Below are positions 46,024-59,700 of a stretch of DNA of 64,000 nt, in pieces. The DNA comes from Rotaria sp. Silwood1 (lineage: Eukaryota; Rotifera; Eurotatoria; Philodinida; Philodinidae): contig CAJNOP010000089.1 of NCBI GenBank assembly GCA_905250075.1, forward strand, positions 397,115-461,114, read 5' to 3'. Position numbers and translations under genes: made by a program. Below the pieces are notes generated by a model. The model had not been told where the DNA came from. It ran no database searches and saw only the letters and a list, made by a program, of their open reading frames with translations. Position 1 is the stretch's first letter; every line of letters starts with the position of its first letter.

Positions 46024-46112
46024 TAATATTCTATTTAATATAAATGCGCGATTTTTCTACATATATAAAAAATAGAAACAAAAACAAATTTTTGGAAAAA
46101 AAAAATTACATT

Positions 46113-49100
46113 TTAAAAAAACCAATATGGAGAAGCATTATTAATAAAAGTTGATTGAGGAGGTAATGGTGATGTATAAAATGAAAATGGTGCCTCATAT
46201 GGAGATCTCGACTCATATGGAGATCTCGACTCATATGGAGNNNNNNNNNNCTCATATGGAGATCTCGACTCATATGGAGATCTCGACTCATATGGAGCTC
46301 TCGACTCATATGAAGATCTTAATTCATATGGAAGTGGTGTCTTATATGAATATGATCTCTCATATGAATATGTTCGCTCATATGGATGTGTTGTCTTATA
46401 AGAATATGATCTCTCATATGGATATGTTATTTCATATGAATATATCGTACTAATAGATCGTATAGGAAGTTGTTCTTGTATTAATGGAGTTATAGATAAA
46501 TCAATAACTTCGCGATGTTTATGTCGATGTTTTTTATGACTTCTATTCGAGTGTTTTTCTTTATGATGACGTTTAAAATGTTCATCAAGGACTTCATAAT
46601 TGTGATGTTTGTGTTTTTTGTGTTTTTTATGTTTTTTCTTCGATTTTTTTTGTTTATGATCGATTATTATAAATTGTGATTTATCATCAACTGTGGTCAG
46701 GTTTTCAAAAGGTCTATAATCATATATGTCCGATTCTTTAAGATGTTCATGATGAAACCTTGCCGTTTTTTTATGATGTTTGCCATGAATTGTAATAGGT
46801 TTTTCAACATGTTCTTCTTCAATTGTGGCCGATCTTTCATACTGTCCATAATCAACTATACTGGATTTTGTAGAATGTTTGTCATGTATTGTGGTAGATT
46901 TTTTAACATGTTCATCATCAGTTGTAACTGGCTGTTCAGAATGTCTAAAATCACTTATATTCCATTTTTTAAAAGGCTCATCCTCAAATGTGGTCGGTGT
47001 TTCATCATGTTCGTAATCACTTATGCTCGATTTTCTAAAATGTTCTTCATCATTTGTGGTAGGTTTTGTAACATGTTCATCATCAGTTGTGACTGATTTC
47101 TTTGAATGATCATCATCTATTACTAAATGTTTCATATCATTAGATATTTCTTCTTCTGATTTATAATCATTATTTAAACCTATATGAAAGTCGTTAGCAG
47201 GTTTTTTATTTAATGATGATTGTTTTGGAGTTTCCGATCTATTACGAAGAACCCGAATAAAAATATCTCGACCTGTATTAACATCTTTGATACGTTCAAC
47301 ACGAACAACATTAGGGTCATAAGCATATGGATCAATTCCTGCCGGTTCTAATGATTCTTGAGTAGAATTATTTGTTGGCTTAGATTGAAATTCAGATAAA
47401 ACTAATTGAATGTCAGGATTTGATTGTTTAGGTGTACGACGATGTTGACGAGTATTACGATGTGATGAAACAGATGATACTGATCTTGAAGACTGACGAC
47501 TTGCTGGTCGATCATTATCAAGTTTAAGATGTTTTCGTAATTGCCAAGAACTAAACGATACTCGTTCTGTTGTATAGAAAAAACCAGAAGATTTATTATT
47601 TGTTTGATAATCTATTGTTTTTTCTTCATACAATGCTGGTACAATATATATTTCATCATCAGTTTCTTGAATACTTGATCCATCCTCATTGATCTAAATA
47701 ATAGCAAAAGATAGAAATTTTTATTTCTTTTGTTTTTGTATTATTACTTTAAAATAAAGTGGAACTTTTGAACAATCTTGTTGTGGATCAGTTGCTTCAT
47801 ATGCATTATAACAAGTTCGAACAAGATCTAATGTCTCTTGCTCAGATTTTAAAACAAAACAATGACATTCATCCATAGGTAAATGACGTGTTCGTTGAAG
47901 AGTAACAGTAAATAATGGTGGATTTCGTATATTTTCTATATGATGAGCTTCTGGAGAGTCTAATGGAACAAAAGACCAACCATTTTGAAATTTATCACCT
48001 GTTGCAGTTCTTGTTGCAAAACGTACACTAGCACAATAGACAAGAGAACGAATTGGGTAATAAAGCATAAACGATGGATCAGAAACAAATTGTATTTGTA
48101 AACCATTTTCATCAACAGATAACCATGCTTCAATACCTATTCAGTAGAAATACAAGATGACGAATGAATAATCGACATAATCCAAAACAGAAGAAACTTA
48201 TTACTATTGCCAATCATAAAAATATTGCTTTATTCTTCATGCACTGTGTTCAAACTTTAGTATCACTAGTCATGGAATGAGCCTGTGCAAGTGAATAATC
48301 TTAACTCTGGAAGGACCAACTCAATCTTTCTTATTACTCTCAATTAATAGAAGATCTATTCTTGATAATATTCTGAACATATAAATGGTTAATTTAAACT
48401 TACGTTCAGTTGATTTCATATGACTTCGTCAGAATTAATTGTTCATTTTCGTTATTAGGCTTCAATTTATGAAAGATATTAACATTTCTTACCTTGCACG
48501 TGTTCTTTTCCATCGATTGGATATCGTCTTGATAATGGTTCTTGTATAGAATCAATACCAGATGTATTTGATGATGGAATAGCTGTACCCAAATAAAGTA
48601 AACTACATCTGAATCTAAATAATCATGATAATATCGCGATAAAAAATTTTAATATATACTAAGATCTAGAACAAGTTATTCATATATCTACTCCTAGATT
48701 CTTAGACCGATCGTATGTAGCAGATATTCAATTCGCTGTATTTTAATCTTGTATAAATATTTAATTATGGTTTGTGTAGTGCTATTTAAGAAAGAGTTTT
48801 ATGTATTTTTTTATGTAATATTGATCTTTTTGATATGAATCATGAGTCAGGACAATGAAAACTAACGAATTTATCAACATATTTATTAGTAGTTTACTTT
48901 AAAAAATTTCTATACTAGATAGATTTGAAATGATGATCATTGTTAATAACCTTCAAATATAGTTATGTAAAGGTATGAGAATGTAAACGAAGGTGAATTC
49001 AATGTTCGTATTTGATATAATCATTTATGAAATAAGAAAAATATGAAAATAAAACAACCAATTTATTTTATTACTTTTATGTTAAAATAATTAAATGAAC

Positions 49101-49304
49101 TTACAATGGTTGAGATTCCTTAATAACAACTAATCGTTGATTTCCATCTAAGTCATTTTCATCGACAACTATATGAGATGATTCTTTTCCCGTATTATCA
49201 TTATAATTATTTTGGATAGATTTAGATTGGTCCACAGTTTCTTCATGATTATTAACATGTTCGCTTTCATTTCTTCGAGGTAGCATATTCGTTATTAACA
49301 GCAA
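46113..49304 (-). CDS. PTB/PID-domain protein with C-terminal SPYESR repeats
   Basis: Exons 49304-49105, 48608-48493, 48136-47748 and 47693-46113 join in frame, giving about 761 residues. An acidic N-terminus is followed by a phosphotyrosine-binding-like domain at about residues 66-235: SLLYLGTAIPSS, GIEAWLSVDENGLQIQF, YPIRSLVYCASVRF, LFTVTLQRTRHLPMDECHCF, then the closing helix EQETLDLVRTCYNAYEA. Next come a Ser/Arg-rich part, acidic repeats rich in DDEH and HSKK, a Lys/His-rich run (KKSKKKHKKHKKHKHH) and finally Tyr-rich repeats (SYSYKT, then SPYESR units coded by an 18-bp tandem repeat). A 10-N gap at 46241-46250 lies in that repeat. PTB domains bind NPxY-type peptides or phosphoinositides, so an adaptor role is likely; orthology not recognised. 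Met-7 (49286) is an alternative start. Confidence 0.7.
46195..46320. repeat. 18-bp coding tandem repeat with assembly gap
   Basis: Units of CTCATATGGAGATCTCGA, period 18, encode SPYESR on the minus strand. The run of ten N at 46241-46250 marks an unresolved or collapsed copy number. Units towards 46440 diverge gradually. Confidence 0.9.
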
Positions 49305-50392
49305 ATAAATGAAATTGATTTTTATATTCTGATTTTTTTTTTCTCTCTATTCAATCACAAATAAAGCGTTATGAATGTTTTTTTTTTATCATCGTTGTTT
49401 ACTATATACAATAGAGTCTGAGCTGCAAGGCTGGTCATTGAACCGTATCGATACAAACTTCAATTACGTAGAAAATAAATGATTGTGTCCACGTGTCTTT
49501 ATTTTCCATTGGATTTCTTTTTTTTTTTTTTCTCATCATAGACTTTCATCCATGGACTTATACTTATATAGATTCATAATATTTATTATTCGATATACTT
49601 GTCCGTGAAATTTCTTATTAATTAATAATGTCCGATGTTTTGTAAGAGATTAAAGTTATTTTTTAAAGGAATTGCAATTTAGTATTAAATTCTGTTTATT
49701 AATTTTATGAGAAATAATTTTTGTAAATTTGAATACTATGATGATTATTATTAAAACATGTTTCGTCGAAAGATAAACATTTTAACATAAGCAAAGAAGA
49801 AGAAAAAAGGAAGACTTGTCGAGTTTGTTAAGAGTGATTCGTAAATTGATTTGATCAATGAGTGAAAACGAAGGAAAAAAATAGAAAGTACACTCATATG
49901 ACACCTTGAAGGCTTTTTTCACTTTTCTTTTTTTTGACAAAGAAAAACAATAATAGCATGATTGGATTTTATTGTGTCTTTATTCATTTCTTATTTTATA
50001 TCTGATTGTACATTTGTATTTGCTCATTTGTCTCTCTCAATAAATTAATGAAATGATATTTTTCATTATATGGTTTATCTTGTATTGTAGAAATAAAAGC
50101 ATTATGTCACTAAATCCTTTTTTTTCTTAATAAGCTATTAATAAATGATAGTCATTGTCGATGAAGGTTTTTCGATAATCTTTTCATTGACAAAATCTTT
50201 CTACAAACAACATACTTATCATTGAGCTCTGCACATCTAACAAATTTTGATTCCTTTAAAATAAATCCTTCCAGTTTCATTATATTGAGGAATTCTCTAT
50301 GTCTACTAATATATAAAAACCATCTTTAAAATATTTGTTTATTTGTATTCAAAAGTTTAAGAAATAAAAATAATTGTTCTAAAATTATTTTT
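49305..50392. other. Intergenic, no gene seen
   Basis: AT-rich with long T-runs at 49380 and 49509. It separates two minus-strand genes and should hold the promoter of the PTB-domain gene and the 3' end of the protease gene. Confidence 0.5.
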
Positions 50393-51473
50393 TTATAATA
50401 TATGAAACATGTTAATAATTAATAATAAAATAATAAAAATAATATTTTCTATCATCGTCGTTTGCATTCTATTATAACCATTAGTTATGCTTGCAATTAT
50501 TGATGCATAAATTGTTTGATTTTGATCTTTAATTTTTTCAATAAATGGAATATAATAAGCAATACGTGTATAAATGCCGGAGTGACCTGGTAAAGCACAT
50601 CCATAACCAATTGATGTTATACCCATAATTTGCCAACGATTATCAACAAAAGCCATTATTGGACCTCCACTATCACCTAGGCATGCATCTAAAAAACAAA
50701 GTGACACAATAAATTTTTTTTTATCTCCTTGATAATCCAGTTTTTTATTTACCTTTTCCACCGCCTGATATTCCAGCACAAAAATGTACAGTAACATTGA
50801 CCATTTCATTGGTAGAAGTCGTACAATCGCTTGATGTACTTGCTACTGCTTTGACTGTAACTTGTTGTAGAGTTGTTGATGGATTCATTGGACTATATTC
50901 AGTCGCACCCCATCCAATGACAACAAGAGTAGTACCTGGTACTGGATATTCTACTTCAGCAATTGATTCAGCTGTAACTGCATGAGGTAAACATACGATA
51001 GTTAATTTTGAATTTGTCATATCAAATGGTGTCGATAAACGAATAATGCCAATATCATTAACTTTTGAATTTTTGTCAAAATCTGGATGAATAAAAACTT
51101 CATAAATACGACGTATTTGTCCTTGACCATCACGATTTGAAAGTCTATTACTTCCAGCAATTACAGTAATTTTTGCTAATTTTGATAATTCAGATGTTAT
51201 ACAATGTGCAGCAGTTAGAATTAAAGTCGATGAAATTAATGAACCAGCACAATAATAATTATTTGAACGATATAAACCTACAATCCAACCCCATGAATTT
51301 CTTGAAACTGCTTCACCACCAAATATACGTGCAAGAACTGCTAAATCTGATGAACATCCACATGAAGATTTTCTATCACATATATATGTTGTTTTCTCAT
51401 CACTTTTTATGGTGATAAATAAAATTAAAAAAATAAAACTAAAAAAAAAAATTTTTCTTGTCACTATGTACAT
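50393..51473 (-). CDS. Trypsin-like serine protease with C-terminal membrane anchor
   Basis: Two exons (51473-50753 and 50688-50393) give 338 residues. A signal peptide ([15 protein letters not shown]) is followed by a short Cys-rich propeptide ([12 protein letters not shown]) and the activation site LAR-IFGGEA. The catalytic triad is complete: His in LTAAHC, Asp in VNDIGIIRL, Ser in GDSGGP. Asp at the S1 position ([10 protein letters not shown]) and glycines in IGYGC and GHSGIYTRI predict trypsin-type cleavage after Lys/Arg. The C-terminus is hydrophobic ([16 protein letters not shown]), so the enzyme is probably tethered to the outside of the cell by a membrane helix or GPI anchor. The exon junction falls just before the active-site Ser block, a common position in this family. 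Intact. Confidence 0.9.
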
Positions 51474-53427
51474 TCACTTTTTGTTATGATCCTTGATATA
51501 TGAGTAATTGATGCGCATGACTTGCTGTTTGTATTTTACAATGAAGGCCAATCACATTGAGTCCTCGGTTTTTTTTTGAATGCTTTCATTATTATACTTT
51601 GTTTGTTTATAAACATATCATTGATAGTGGAAAATTATACAATGAACTGCATCTTGTAATATATTCACCTTGGATAAGATTCAAAGTATAAAATTTGTAT
51701 CGACAAACAAAAATAATGTGACTTCTTTTTCTACAAGGTCCTTGTATATGTGAATCATAGAATTATAAAGTTTGAACAATAAATCGATCTGACATGAGAA
51801 TATGTTTGCAGAACAATCTTATGAATTTATTTTTTATTCAGATGAAATACACGCATGTCTTTATGACAAGTATTTGAATAATGATAAATAAACAGATAAG
51901 AAAAAAAAATACACACTAGTATAACTTTTATGTTTTAGATTTTTTTCATCGTTCATGAAGAATATACCATGAAACATCGAGTATTTCGACCATTCTCACT
52001 ATTGAAAATATGATAAAAAAATAAACAACTTATGGTAATAAAAGCACAGAAGGACAAATATGGAGGGAGGGGGTGATCGATGAGTGAATCACCTTCTATT
52101 GTGTATACGTCGTTTTTAGATTTGAATTTTTTGTCGATGATAAAAGTATAATGAAGCTACTTCGATGTTTGAAATATATTTCTATTTTTGTTTAATGTTC
52201 TTTTTTTCTGAAAGTAACAAAATTACCTATCATTGAGAAATTGGAAATTCAACAACTATTGACTTGAAATTTGAGGAAATTCAAGGCATGCTACAATGAA
52301 CATTGCTCGCAACACTGTCACACACAATCCTAGTGACGAGGTCACAAAGACTGACACATACTGTAGTTTCCAAGATACCTCAAAATATTCCAGACAAAGA
52401 GTGAAAAAAACAAACAATTGACAAATCGTTAGAATGAAGAAAATTGTGTAAAAATAATCACGGTGACTCTTTTGAATATTTAATGAAATAAAAGTAAAAT
52501 TATCCCTTTATGTTTATTTTATGCTATGAGAATTTTTGATCAGTCATACATAGCGACATATATTTATCAAAAAAATATTATGCATCTGCTCGATTGTTAC
52601 TCATGCAGCGAAAATCGATGATTTTTTCGTGATTCCTTAGTCCTACCAACGACCCCCGCTATTTTTTGAAAATGTTTACGCGAATATTTGAAAATAAAAA
52701 ATATATCAAGTAAATTGCGTTACTTAATCATTTAGCTATTTTTGTTGTGATGAAATCGTCGATGAATCGCGATTAATCATCATTTTTACAATGATTGAGA
52801 AAGAAAAATCTTACAAAATCGCACAAATATCTTGCTCCAAGAAAAAAATATTCAAGCCATCAAATACATTCTGATCTAGATGCTACTTCTTTAGAATTGA
52901 AAAATGTGTAATCTATGTAGCAATGCTGATCTGACAACAAAATTACTCAACAAATAATTTAATCGATTCGATTAAATAAAAGCAAGTTTTCTTTTATTTA
53001 GGTCAGAGAACGTTATAGAAGGCAACATCTACTCCCATTTATCAACAAGTCTAATTGGCAGCATATGATTTATTCATTCATACCAATAAGTATTATTATG
53101 TGAAAAATTTTTTTACATATAACTAAATTTATTTTGTTTTATCTTATTAAAATAATGTAAAATCGATAAATAAACAAATATGTATATATATATTCATTGT
53201 TGAATCAAATATATCTCTAGATTTATTTTTATTTTGTATAATATAGTTCTTTTGTTAAATATGTTTCTGACAACATAGAGTCAAATGAAACTAGAGACGG
53301 AAAATAAACAGAAGAAAAACAAAACAAAACACACATCCAAAAAGTAAAAAGTAATTTCACACACACATAATATTGTTTTTGCTTTTTTAAAGTTTTTAAT
53401 TATATTCAGAAAAAGAAAATGATTGTA
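51474..53427. other. Intergenic, no gene seen
   Basis: About 1.95 kb of AT-rich sequence between two minus-strand genes. No frame of coding quality is present. The last few hundred bases are the probable 3' UTR of RBM26/27. Confidence 0.5.
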
Positions 53428-56400
53428 TTAAGAATCAAGTAGTTGTACTTCATCGTGTGTATCGAATTTATACGATTGATCTTTTGTTTTTTCATTATCA
53501 GTTAACAATTGATCTTCTTCATTAAGAAGATTTACTTCATCATCTTCATCAATATTATGAGTTCGATTTGAATTCGAAATTTCATTTTCTATTGTATTAC
53601 TTATCGCACGACGCTAAAAGAAAAAAAGCATTTCAGAGTAATTATAATATTAATAAATAAAACAAGAATCTAACCATATCTGCTGATGTTTTAGCTCTAA
53701 GACTTTCAATTTGTTTTTTTAATGTTTCTGCACGTTTTTTAAGTAGATCTTGTTGACTTATTTTTGTTGTTGATAACGATGATTTAATTGGTATTGTACG
53801 AATTGAATCTTTCAGCGTAACAATAGTTGAATCAACTTGTTTCATTAATGATCGAATTGATTCTTTATCTTCATTTGTTTCAGCTGTTTCAAGTTTTTTT
53901 AATAATAATTTTTGTTGTTGAATTTGTTCTTCTAATAAACCTTGTTTTTTACGACGAATTTCTATTGCAGCTTTTTTTGCTGCTTCTTTTTTAATTACAG
54001 ATGGAACAGGTGGTATTGTTGATTTTTTTTTTGGTGGTATCTAAAAATAAATAAATAATATTGTTTTGATAAAAGAAAAATAAATTTTACTTCATTTTTA
54101 TTTGATGATGATTTTTGTATTTTAGTCCAATGATGTTTTGTTGAATTTGGAGTAGTTCGTTGTTTTTTTATTGATGTTGCATCCGATGATGTTGGATTAG
54201 GATTAGTAGTGTTTGATGGGTTTTGTCCCTGAAGGTTTAGAATGTTTTCTTTTTTTGTATGAGAACAAAAGATGAAAAATATTTACTTTATTAGAATTAT
54301 GCCAGAATATTTTGATAAAACGATTATTAAACAATGGTTCAGGATTTTTATATGCGGTTTCAGCTTCTTTAAATGTTGCATAAGCAACAAGTGCTGAGTC
54401 AGAAGAACCATCAAAAGCAATCTAAATGTATAAACAAAGTTATGTTTATTTAATTGTGATAGATTTTATGGACAATAACAAAAAAGTCCTATTCTGTTTC
54501 ATTCAGAACTGATACAATACAATGAAAAGTCTATCTTATTTCTATACAGAGATAAAATGAAATGTTAGAATAAGTTATAACTATTCGATAATTACCTGAA
54601 CATTAGTAACAGTACCAAATTTACTAAAATGTTCATTTAATTTTGATATTGTATTAAATTCAGCGGGAATTTTACGTATTTCAAGTGTTGTTGATGTCGA
54701 TCCAGATCCATCAGGTTTTGACCCTAAACCATTGAAATAAGAGTATTTATATGGTTGAGAACATACGAAAAGTAGTAGATACAAGTATTTTAATTTCTTA
54801 TAAAAAGCTTAATGAAATTTCCTTGCTCTATGGTCTAAGAGTAAAAACCATTTCAGCAAATGCTGAATAGCTCTAAGAGAGGATTTAATCTTTAACACAT
54901 TCAATTCCTTCTGCAAAATCATTTGCTTTATTATCATCTTCCATACTTATTTGTTAAATACATGCTATAAGTATACATATGTTCGGTTACTTCTTGCCTA
55001 ATTAAATATTTTTTCATGATTAAATTTGTACATTAGTAATGCTTTAGATTTGCCACGATATGGTTTTTGATTATTTGATTTAATCAAAAAAGAAAACATG
55101 AGCAGTTCTAAATTGTTGCATTGTACTGTAAATAAGTGTATGAATTCAACGAATACAATTAAGTATTAATAACTAGGATGATTCTTTCTAATTTTCTTTT
55201 TTATTCTACAATCATCACTTCTGTATATTTTAATATGTATCGATGGCTAGGAATTAGAGGAGACGAAAGAAAAGAGAACATCCAGATAAAGGTACATATC
55301 GTAGACAAAAGATGATCTAATATTACCGTCACATATTATAACAAACAGTTTCTTATCGAAATTTTACTATCATGATATTAGTTGAATAATGATCAAATAT
55401 CACACGAATACAGAGCATTGTTTTTACTATCAGATCATATTGAGAGAACTTTTCTTTAAATTTTTTTTTAAATGAGGTATCAAAATACCTCGTCTACTAC
55501 TTTTAATGATACGTCCTAAGTATAGCAATACAACATACATGGACGTTTTCGAGCTCGATTCTGATTAGTATCTTGATGATTTTTATTTGATTGTTGATCA
55601 TATTGTTGTGTTCGTCTATCCATTGGATATGGTGCAGTAGTAACATGTCGTTTGGTACGATGCATAGGACCATCTATAAAAATTATTAAAAAACAAAATT
55701 TTTCTTCTGAATTCATTAAATTTACTTGAATTATTTGGTCGTAATCTTTGTTCTGATGTTAATGGTTCTGCATTAGTTACAACAGTAACAAGTGTTCGTT
55801 GACCAATAGGTAATGGTTGTCTATTAAGCATAGATGATGTTTGACGTAAATCATATTTTAAATCAGGTATTTCAGGATTATATTGTTGATGAGGATTTGT
55901 TGATGATATATCATATTGTTGATATGATGGATAATAATTTTGTTGTTCAAAAGATAAAACATTTGATCCATGATCATATGGACATGAATCTCCAAGAGCA
56001 CAATAACCTTTATTATCAAAAAAATCTTTACATGGAATTTTATTCGATAAAAAATTCGGATTTTTAGGAGATGATGGAGGTGAAGAATCAGTTGATGAAT
56101 GAGAATAAGAACGTTGAGTACGTTTAGCTAATGGTGAATCTGTCGATTGACGTTTATGACTTTCATTATTATTATTCGAATGAGAACGAGAAGAATATCG
56201 TCTAAAGAAAAGATAATAAAAAAAAAAAAATTTTATTATTCGAAAATTGTACCTTTTTATTGGTTGATTGATTGCTGTAGATGAAGATGTTGTTGATATT
56301 GGAGTTATTTCTGTTTGTTGTATATCTTCTTGTTTTGTTGGCAATGCAACATTTTGTTGCTGTTGTTGTATTCCAGATGTTTCAGTGTTTGTTTCACTTG

Positions 56401-56783
56401 GCTTCGGTTGTACATTTTCCTATTTAATTTATGCAATAAAATTTTAATCTTTGAACTCTTCTTACTTTTTTTCCTTCAGGTATATATCGTCGATTTCGTA
56501 TAACATCAAATAATTGATCAACAAAATCTTTTGTTGCTCGATCAAGAAAAACTTCAAGACGATCAATACAATTTTCACGAAGTTTATCTAATGGTTTATC
56601 TTTAGCAATAAGTGCAAGAACATAACGAGCAAGAGCTATGGGTTCAGCATCACATCTAAAACATAGAAGAAACAAAAACATCTCTAATGATTGAAAATGA
56701 TTTTAAACAAAAATCAAAACTTACAATGGTTCGAGTGTTGTAACGAGCCAGTCACGTAAGGCTGCTTCATCGTCGATTATCAT
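53428..56783 (-). CDS. RBM26/27: RBM26/RBM27-like RNA-binding protein
   Basis: RBM26/27 are nuclear RNA-binding proteins linked to the PAXT exosome-targeting pathway. The start Met at 56783 opens MIIDDEAALRDWLVTTLEPL, then CDAEPIALARYVLALIAKDK and CIDRLEVFLDRATKDFVDQL, the PWI-like N-terminal domain. An RS-like linker is followed by a CCCH zinc finger CKDFFDNKGYCALGDSCPYDH (about 56020-55960). After a 0.8-kb intron (about 54724-55538) comes an RRM: TLEIRKIPAEFNTISKLNEH, FSKFGTVTNVQ, then ALVAYATFKEAETAY and NNRFIKIFWH. A Lys/Gln-rich coiled coil follows (LLKKRAETLKKQIESLRAK), ending in an acidic tail at 53428. The vertebrate proteins have a second RRM after the coiled coil that I do not see here. 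The finger has nine residues between its first two cysteines where the human protein has eight. About nine exons, some borders approximate. Confidence 0.88.
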
Positions 56784-59700
56784 GAGAGAAATATTTATTT
56801 ACAACAAAAAAAAACAAAAATCAAAACAAATCTACAAAAAAAAAGATCATATTTATTTTCAATCTATGTTCAATTTTATTTGAATAAAGGTAAGTAGAAT
56901 TAATAGAAGTGTTTTTTTTTGTAAATTTGATCGTTTTAAATACAATTTGCTAATTACTTTACATAGTCGTATATAGTGCATTTTGCATAAATGTTTGATT
57001 TGTTGTTTTTTTCTTTTCTTTCATCTATCAGTTGTTGCAGGCATGATAACTTTGTAACGGTAGCTAATTGAAAAAGAGAAAGGATAGAGGGCGCGAATTA
57101 TCGTTAGTATTGTGTTACTCTCAGCACAGACGTGTCGGTCTATTTGTATTGATCATTATCGTTTATAGCTATGCTAAATTATGAAAATCGAAATTTTAAT
57201 ACAGATATTTAATTTAAATTAGTTAATGGAAAAATAACTTCAAGTGTTTTTTGTGTCTAGTACAGAATTGTCAATATTTTTTTAAGAGTGGGAAGGGCTA
57301 AAAATTCTCGCATAAAGTGCTTCCATTCTCGAATTGCTAGAAGTGGTAACCGGGAGAATAAAACTTACTATGATCCGGCTTCTCCTACAAAAAACGAGTT
57401 GCCCCAATCCTATTCACCTGGAAACGACATTGCCTGTTTATTTTTATTTCTTTTTCTGCCATAGAAAGGTGAATCAACTGGAAATTAGAGTTTATCGGAT
57501 CCTACTGAGTTTAAGACAGATCTAATCTGTGATGTGAAAGTTTTGGCACATAATATTCGCTCATTTTTTTCTGTAACTAAATGACAACTGTTTAGAATTA
57601 AAATTCGAGTTTTTTGATATTTTCGAATACATGTTCAGCTTTTTCTTCTGAGACTAGATCGAAAAACTACCATAAAGTTTTGTGAAAAAATTTCAAAACT
57701 GCATCTGTACCAAAGAAAATAACGGCTTTGGCGTACTCCTTAGCTTGTGTCTTAGAATAACTTCAACTGAACTGTTTTGGAAATCAACATTAATCAGATA
57801 ATCGTTGTGTCAAAAACTACTTTTAAAAATACAAAAGTTTTGCAATCTGTCATGCAAAAGTAAATAGCAAATTTTGTGAAACAAACTTCACTCTAGAAAA
57901 TAATTCTTTAGATACATTATTTGTTCCATTAGCTAATTATGAATATTTCGAGTGTGAAATTAAAAAACTATTGCTACCTGTAACATCTATAGTTTTGCCG
58001 TATTTACATAATATCTGTCCCCAGTGAAAGGTCTCCTATTTCATTTCACCTTTCTCGTCAAACATTTTTCTTATGATAAATTTCAGCAAAGCTCTATAAA
58101 GCGTGTTCGACTTATTGTTGTTCAACGCTTTAACTCAACAATGAACCAAAAAACACAATAAACTCTCAGTTTTAGAATGCTTGAGCGAGTTGATATGACT
58201 AGTAATCCATAGATTGACGCATTAATAATGAGAAATTTAATGACATTACGATATTCACCTAAAAAAAAATGTTAGTTGATATTTTTAGCCGTTGCCATTC
58301 TCAAAATGCCACTACTGAATACATGAATTGAACTGTTGACATGTTTATTATTTGCAATCATATCTGAACAAAGAACAGAGCTATGAGAATTTTTTGTTTA
58401 AAACTGGTTAAAAAATCATCGAATGGAAAATTCCTATGGCAGCTCTTATTCGACACTATGTGTCGCAACGAGCAACAGTATTTTCTTTACGATGCCTCAT
58501 TTCCGTCACCGATTAGATGTAGTAATCAGCGACTTTTCTCCCTATAAGTTGGTGTGTGGTGTTATTTTACTTTGGTAGTCAGATGTTCTACTAGGATATT
58601 GGTGATTCATATATCAATATCTCATTAATAATACATTGCGAAGATGGAACGATTCAAGTTTTGAAACTATCTATACCTTGGACAGATACACCATAATAAT
58701 TATCACAGAAATAAAAAAAAGACGGCGATCGGAGTATGGGCTTAAATCAAGGATAAGTCAACCATACTGTCGGCTGACATTGTTCCTAATAAAGCGTAGG
58801 CAAGTGAGAGAGCAGCTAAAGAGGAAATCCATCCATCGATCAAGCATAACCTCTTCGACATGCACACATATGAATGAAAATCAGTCAGCAAGTACATGCT
58901 ATATTGAGCAAACGCTGCCTGAGAATACATCCATCGTCACAAACAGTCAAGTAAGAACCACATGATCAGCTTTGTTTATTGCTTAACATCAAGCAAGACA
59001 AAGAATGAGAACAATGCTTTTGCCATATATGGTATAGATGTACGTGTCCATTGATGTATATTTCTCATCGTTCGTTTTACTTTACTCGGTAAGATGAAAT
59101 GCGCATAACAAATTTCATAAGAATCAAGTTTTGAGTATTTTTCGTTTCTTTCTTCATGTGATGACATTCGCCCCATGGAAGTGTACGTTGTTGGAAGACC
59201 TATTTATTAGCCGTCCGCTTGCTGCAAGTAAATAAATATGTTTTCGTTAGCAAAAAAAAATAACAGAATGAAGAATTTTTTTACAGCAGATTGTAGACGG
59301 CAAGTTCTAAATAAACAGCATCATTTTATTCTAGGTAAGAGTAGTAGATCGTAATGAGTAGGATTTCTTTAAAAAAATATACCTTTCACTGCCGAATTTA
59401 AAACACACAATGTGCGCCTAGGTATTTTTTTTTGGTAAATGAGTTCGATAGATTTAAGATATTCAGACGTGTCTCGAGATCACAAGAAGCCGGAGGTAAA
59501 GAAGCCATGAGGTAAGGTTGCCAATTTCTTTGTCGTTAGAGAAACTCTGAGAATATATAAGTAAGCAAAAAAAATAACAAAATTCAAAAAGTCCATCGGT
59601 ACGAGAAAGATAATTTCTTATAATCAGAAAGGGAATTACATACAACGTTACCACTCGAGATATCGGCTGCAAAAATAAACTTTTCTTTATTGACAGCAAG

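Noticed and set aside
46743..47096. 117-residue plus-strand frame
   Set aside because: Antisense shadow of the acidic repeats of the PTB-domain protein.
58636..58965. 109-residue frame with Arg/Lys-rich start
   Set aside because: Ends at a donor-like GTAAGA but no partner exon or family could be recognised, so not called as a gene.
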